Shown: in pieces, positions 5,970-6,507 of the stretch
Numbering within the stretch: position 1 is the stretch's first letter
How the letters are laid out: each line of letters begins with the position of its first letter
Assembly (NCBI GenBank): GCA_030619245.1
Contig: JAUXBS010000067.1
Location: 1 to 6,507 of the forward strand
Origin: Clostridia bacterium
GTDB lineage: Bacteria > UBA6262 > WVXT01 > JAUXBS01
DNA length: 6,507 nucleotides
Direction of reading: 5' to 3'
The notes under the pieces: model-generated
What the model was told of the DNA's origin: nothing
Database searches by the model: none
Seen by the model: only the letters and a program-made list of their open reading frames with translations
Program-made: the position numbers and the translations under genes

Positions 5970-6232
5970 AAAACGAGATAATCATTACACATTATACCTT
6001 TTTTTATGACCCTTCTCTATGATTAGTGGATAATAATAGTTGGTTTATAGACGATATATTGCATTTGATAAATTGATTTTAAAAGTTAATTAATAATAGT
6101 TTCCTTCGACTTCGCTCAGGACATATGTTCTCATTGAAAAGGGAAATAGTAGTAGTTACCCACGAATTACGGTGAAGAGTCTTTTTTATATTTAGTTTAA
6201 CAAGGTTAGAAAGAACTAAAATTGGTGATATT
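5970..6232 (+). other. Non-coding AT-rich stretch upstream of fmt
   Basis: These 263 bases separate the decayed fragment from fmt and are rich in stop codons on the + strand. They hold the dispersed repeat at 6103-6123 and, at the end, the ribosome site of fmt (GGTG at 6224-6227). A possible but weak promoter pairs TTTAAC (6196-6201) with TAAAAT (6217-6222) at a 15-base spacing, shorter than ideal. I see no tRNA, riboswitch or convincing terminator. The minus-strand open frame crossing 6079-6399 is built from the repeat and the antisense of fmt. Confidence 0.6.
6103..6123. repeat. Dispersed CPERSRR-type repeat (CCTTCGACTTCGCTCAGG core)
   Basis: The core CCTTCGACTTCGCTCAGG at 6103-6120 is followed by ACA. 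On the minus strand one frame reads CPERSRR, and another frame of such repeats gives LSEVEG. From memory this exact string recurs in many bacterial genomes as a short dispersed intergenic repeat and contaminates small predicted proteins. Only one copy is visible here, so repeat status rests on recognition and not on copies in this window. It stands out in GC content from the AT-rich DNA around it. Confidence 0.6.
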
Positions 6233-6507
6233 ATGAACATATTATTTATGGGTAGTCCTGATTTTTGTGTGGAGTTTCTGAAAAAGATAAATACCAGGCA
6301 TGATGTTGTCGGCATAATTACGAAATCGGACAGTGTCAGGAAGGGGAGAAGGCAAAGCCGGAAGAATAACCCGGAATGGTATGCGCTGTCAAATAACATT
6401 ATTCTTATGCGTCCGGAGAAACTAAATAAACAGTTTGTAACAAGGGTCAGGAATCTGAAACCGGATATTATACTGGTTGTTGCCTATGGGAAGAAACTGC
6501 CTCCGGA
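6233..6507 (+). CDS. fmt: Methionyl-tRNA formyltransferase, N-terminal part (runs off the window)
   Basis: Fmt transfers a formyl group from 10-formyltetrahydrofolate to methionyl-initiator-tRNA in the cytoplasm. The first 91 residues are present and the frame is open to the window edge. The start, NILFMGSPDFCVEFL, is the typical first strand and PDF turn of the family. HDVVGIITKSD matches the second strand, followed by a basic loop (RKGRRQSRK, residues 36-44) in the place of the tRNA-contacting RGKKL loop. Then come RPEKLN (60-65) and KPDIILVVAYGKKLP (76-90), the conserved strand and AYG turn. The catalytic Asn, His and Asp lie beyond the window. The start ATG has GGTG five bases upstream. 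priA-fmt is a common gene order, so fmt was probably next to priA before the intervening DNA arrived. Codon use, with AGG arginines, is again like priA. Confidence 0.95.
   Translation, partial: MNILFMGSPDFCVEFLKKINTRHDVVGIITKSDSVRKGRRQSRKNNPEWYALSNNIILMRPEKLNKQFVTRVRNLKPDIILVVAYGKKLPP

Noticed and set aside
6079..6399. Minus-strand open frame of 106 codons containing CPERSRR
   Set aside because: It is made of the dispersed repeat plus the antisense of fmt; the + strand fmt match is much stronger.

Overview
The window looks like chromosomal sequence from an uncultivated Gram-negative-type bacterium. It carries a lipoprotein signal, a Sec-type signal peptide, type IVb (Flp-class) pilin-like genes and the housekeeping genes priA and fmt. 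The backbone has moderate GC, strong use of AGG for arginine and tight gene packing with ATGA start/stop overlaps. A short repeat that reads CPERSRR in one frame (near 6103-6120) is, from memory, frequent in metagenome-derived genomes of groundwater and sediment bacteria. Omnitrophota-like or other candidate-phylum bacteria are possible, but the sequence alone does not prove a phylum.

Layout, all genes on the + strand. Positions 1-65 probably hold the last codons of an upstream gene. Positions 80-2399 form a cell-envelope block: a 453-residue putative lipoprotein with about five PEGA-like repeats, a small exported TPR-like protein with a C-terminal membrane segment, and two tiny Flp-type pilin-like proteins (57 and 55 residues). 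The second pilin gene overlaps the start of priA (2396-4411) by four bases, so the envelope genes and the replication-restart helicase are probably co-transcribed. This PriA is short. It appears to lack the winged-helix domain that normally lies between the N-terminal DNA-binding domain and the helicase core, and its motif V has Trp where His is usual.

The next gene of the expected housekeeping order, fmt, starts only at 6233 and runs off the window. Between priA and fmt lies about 1.8 kb of visibly AT-richer DNA with different codon use. It contains a candidate promoter (4495-4523), an intact YhcG/DUF1016-family PD-(D/E)XK nuclease gene (4562-5683), a decayed 3' fragment resembling the C-terminus of AlbA_2/HATPase_c_4 proteins (about 5679-5969) and about 260 bp of non-coding DNA with the dispersed repeat. 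I read this as an acquired cargo of the defence or mobile type that split an ancestral priA-fmt neighbourhood.

The most unusual sequence-level signal is inside the nuclease gene. Three phase-matched palindromic units (4859-4948) encode three copies of a Q-T-x-S peptide in the linker between the N-terminal domain and the nuclease domain. This is consistent with a small palindromic element that inserts or expands in frame.
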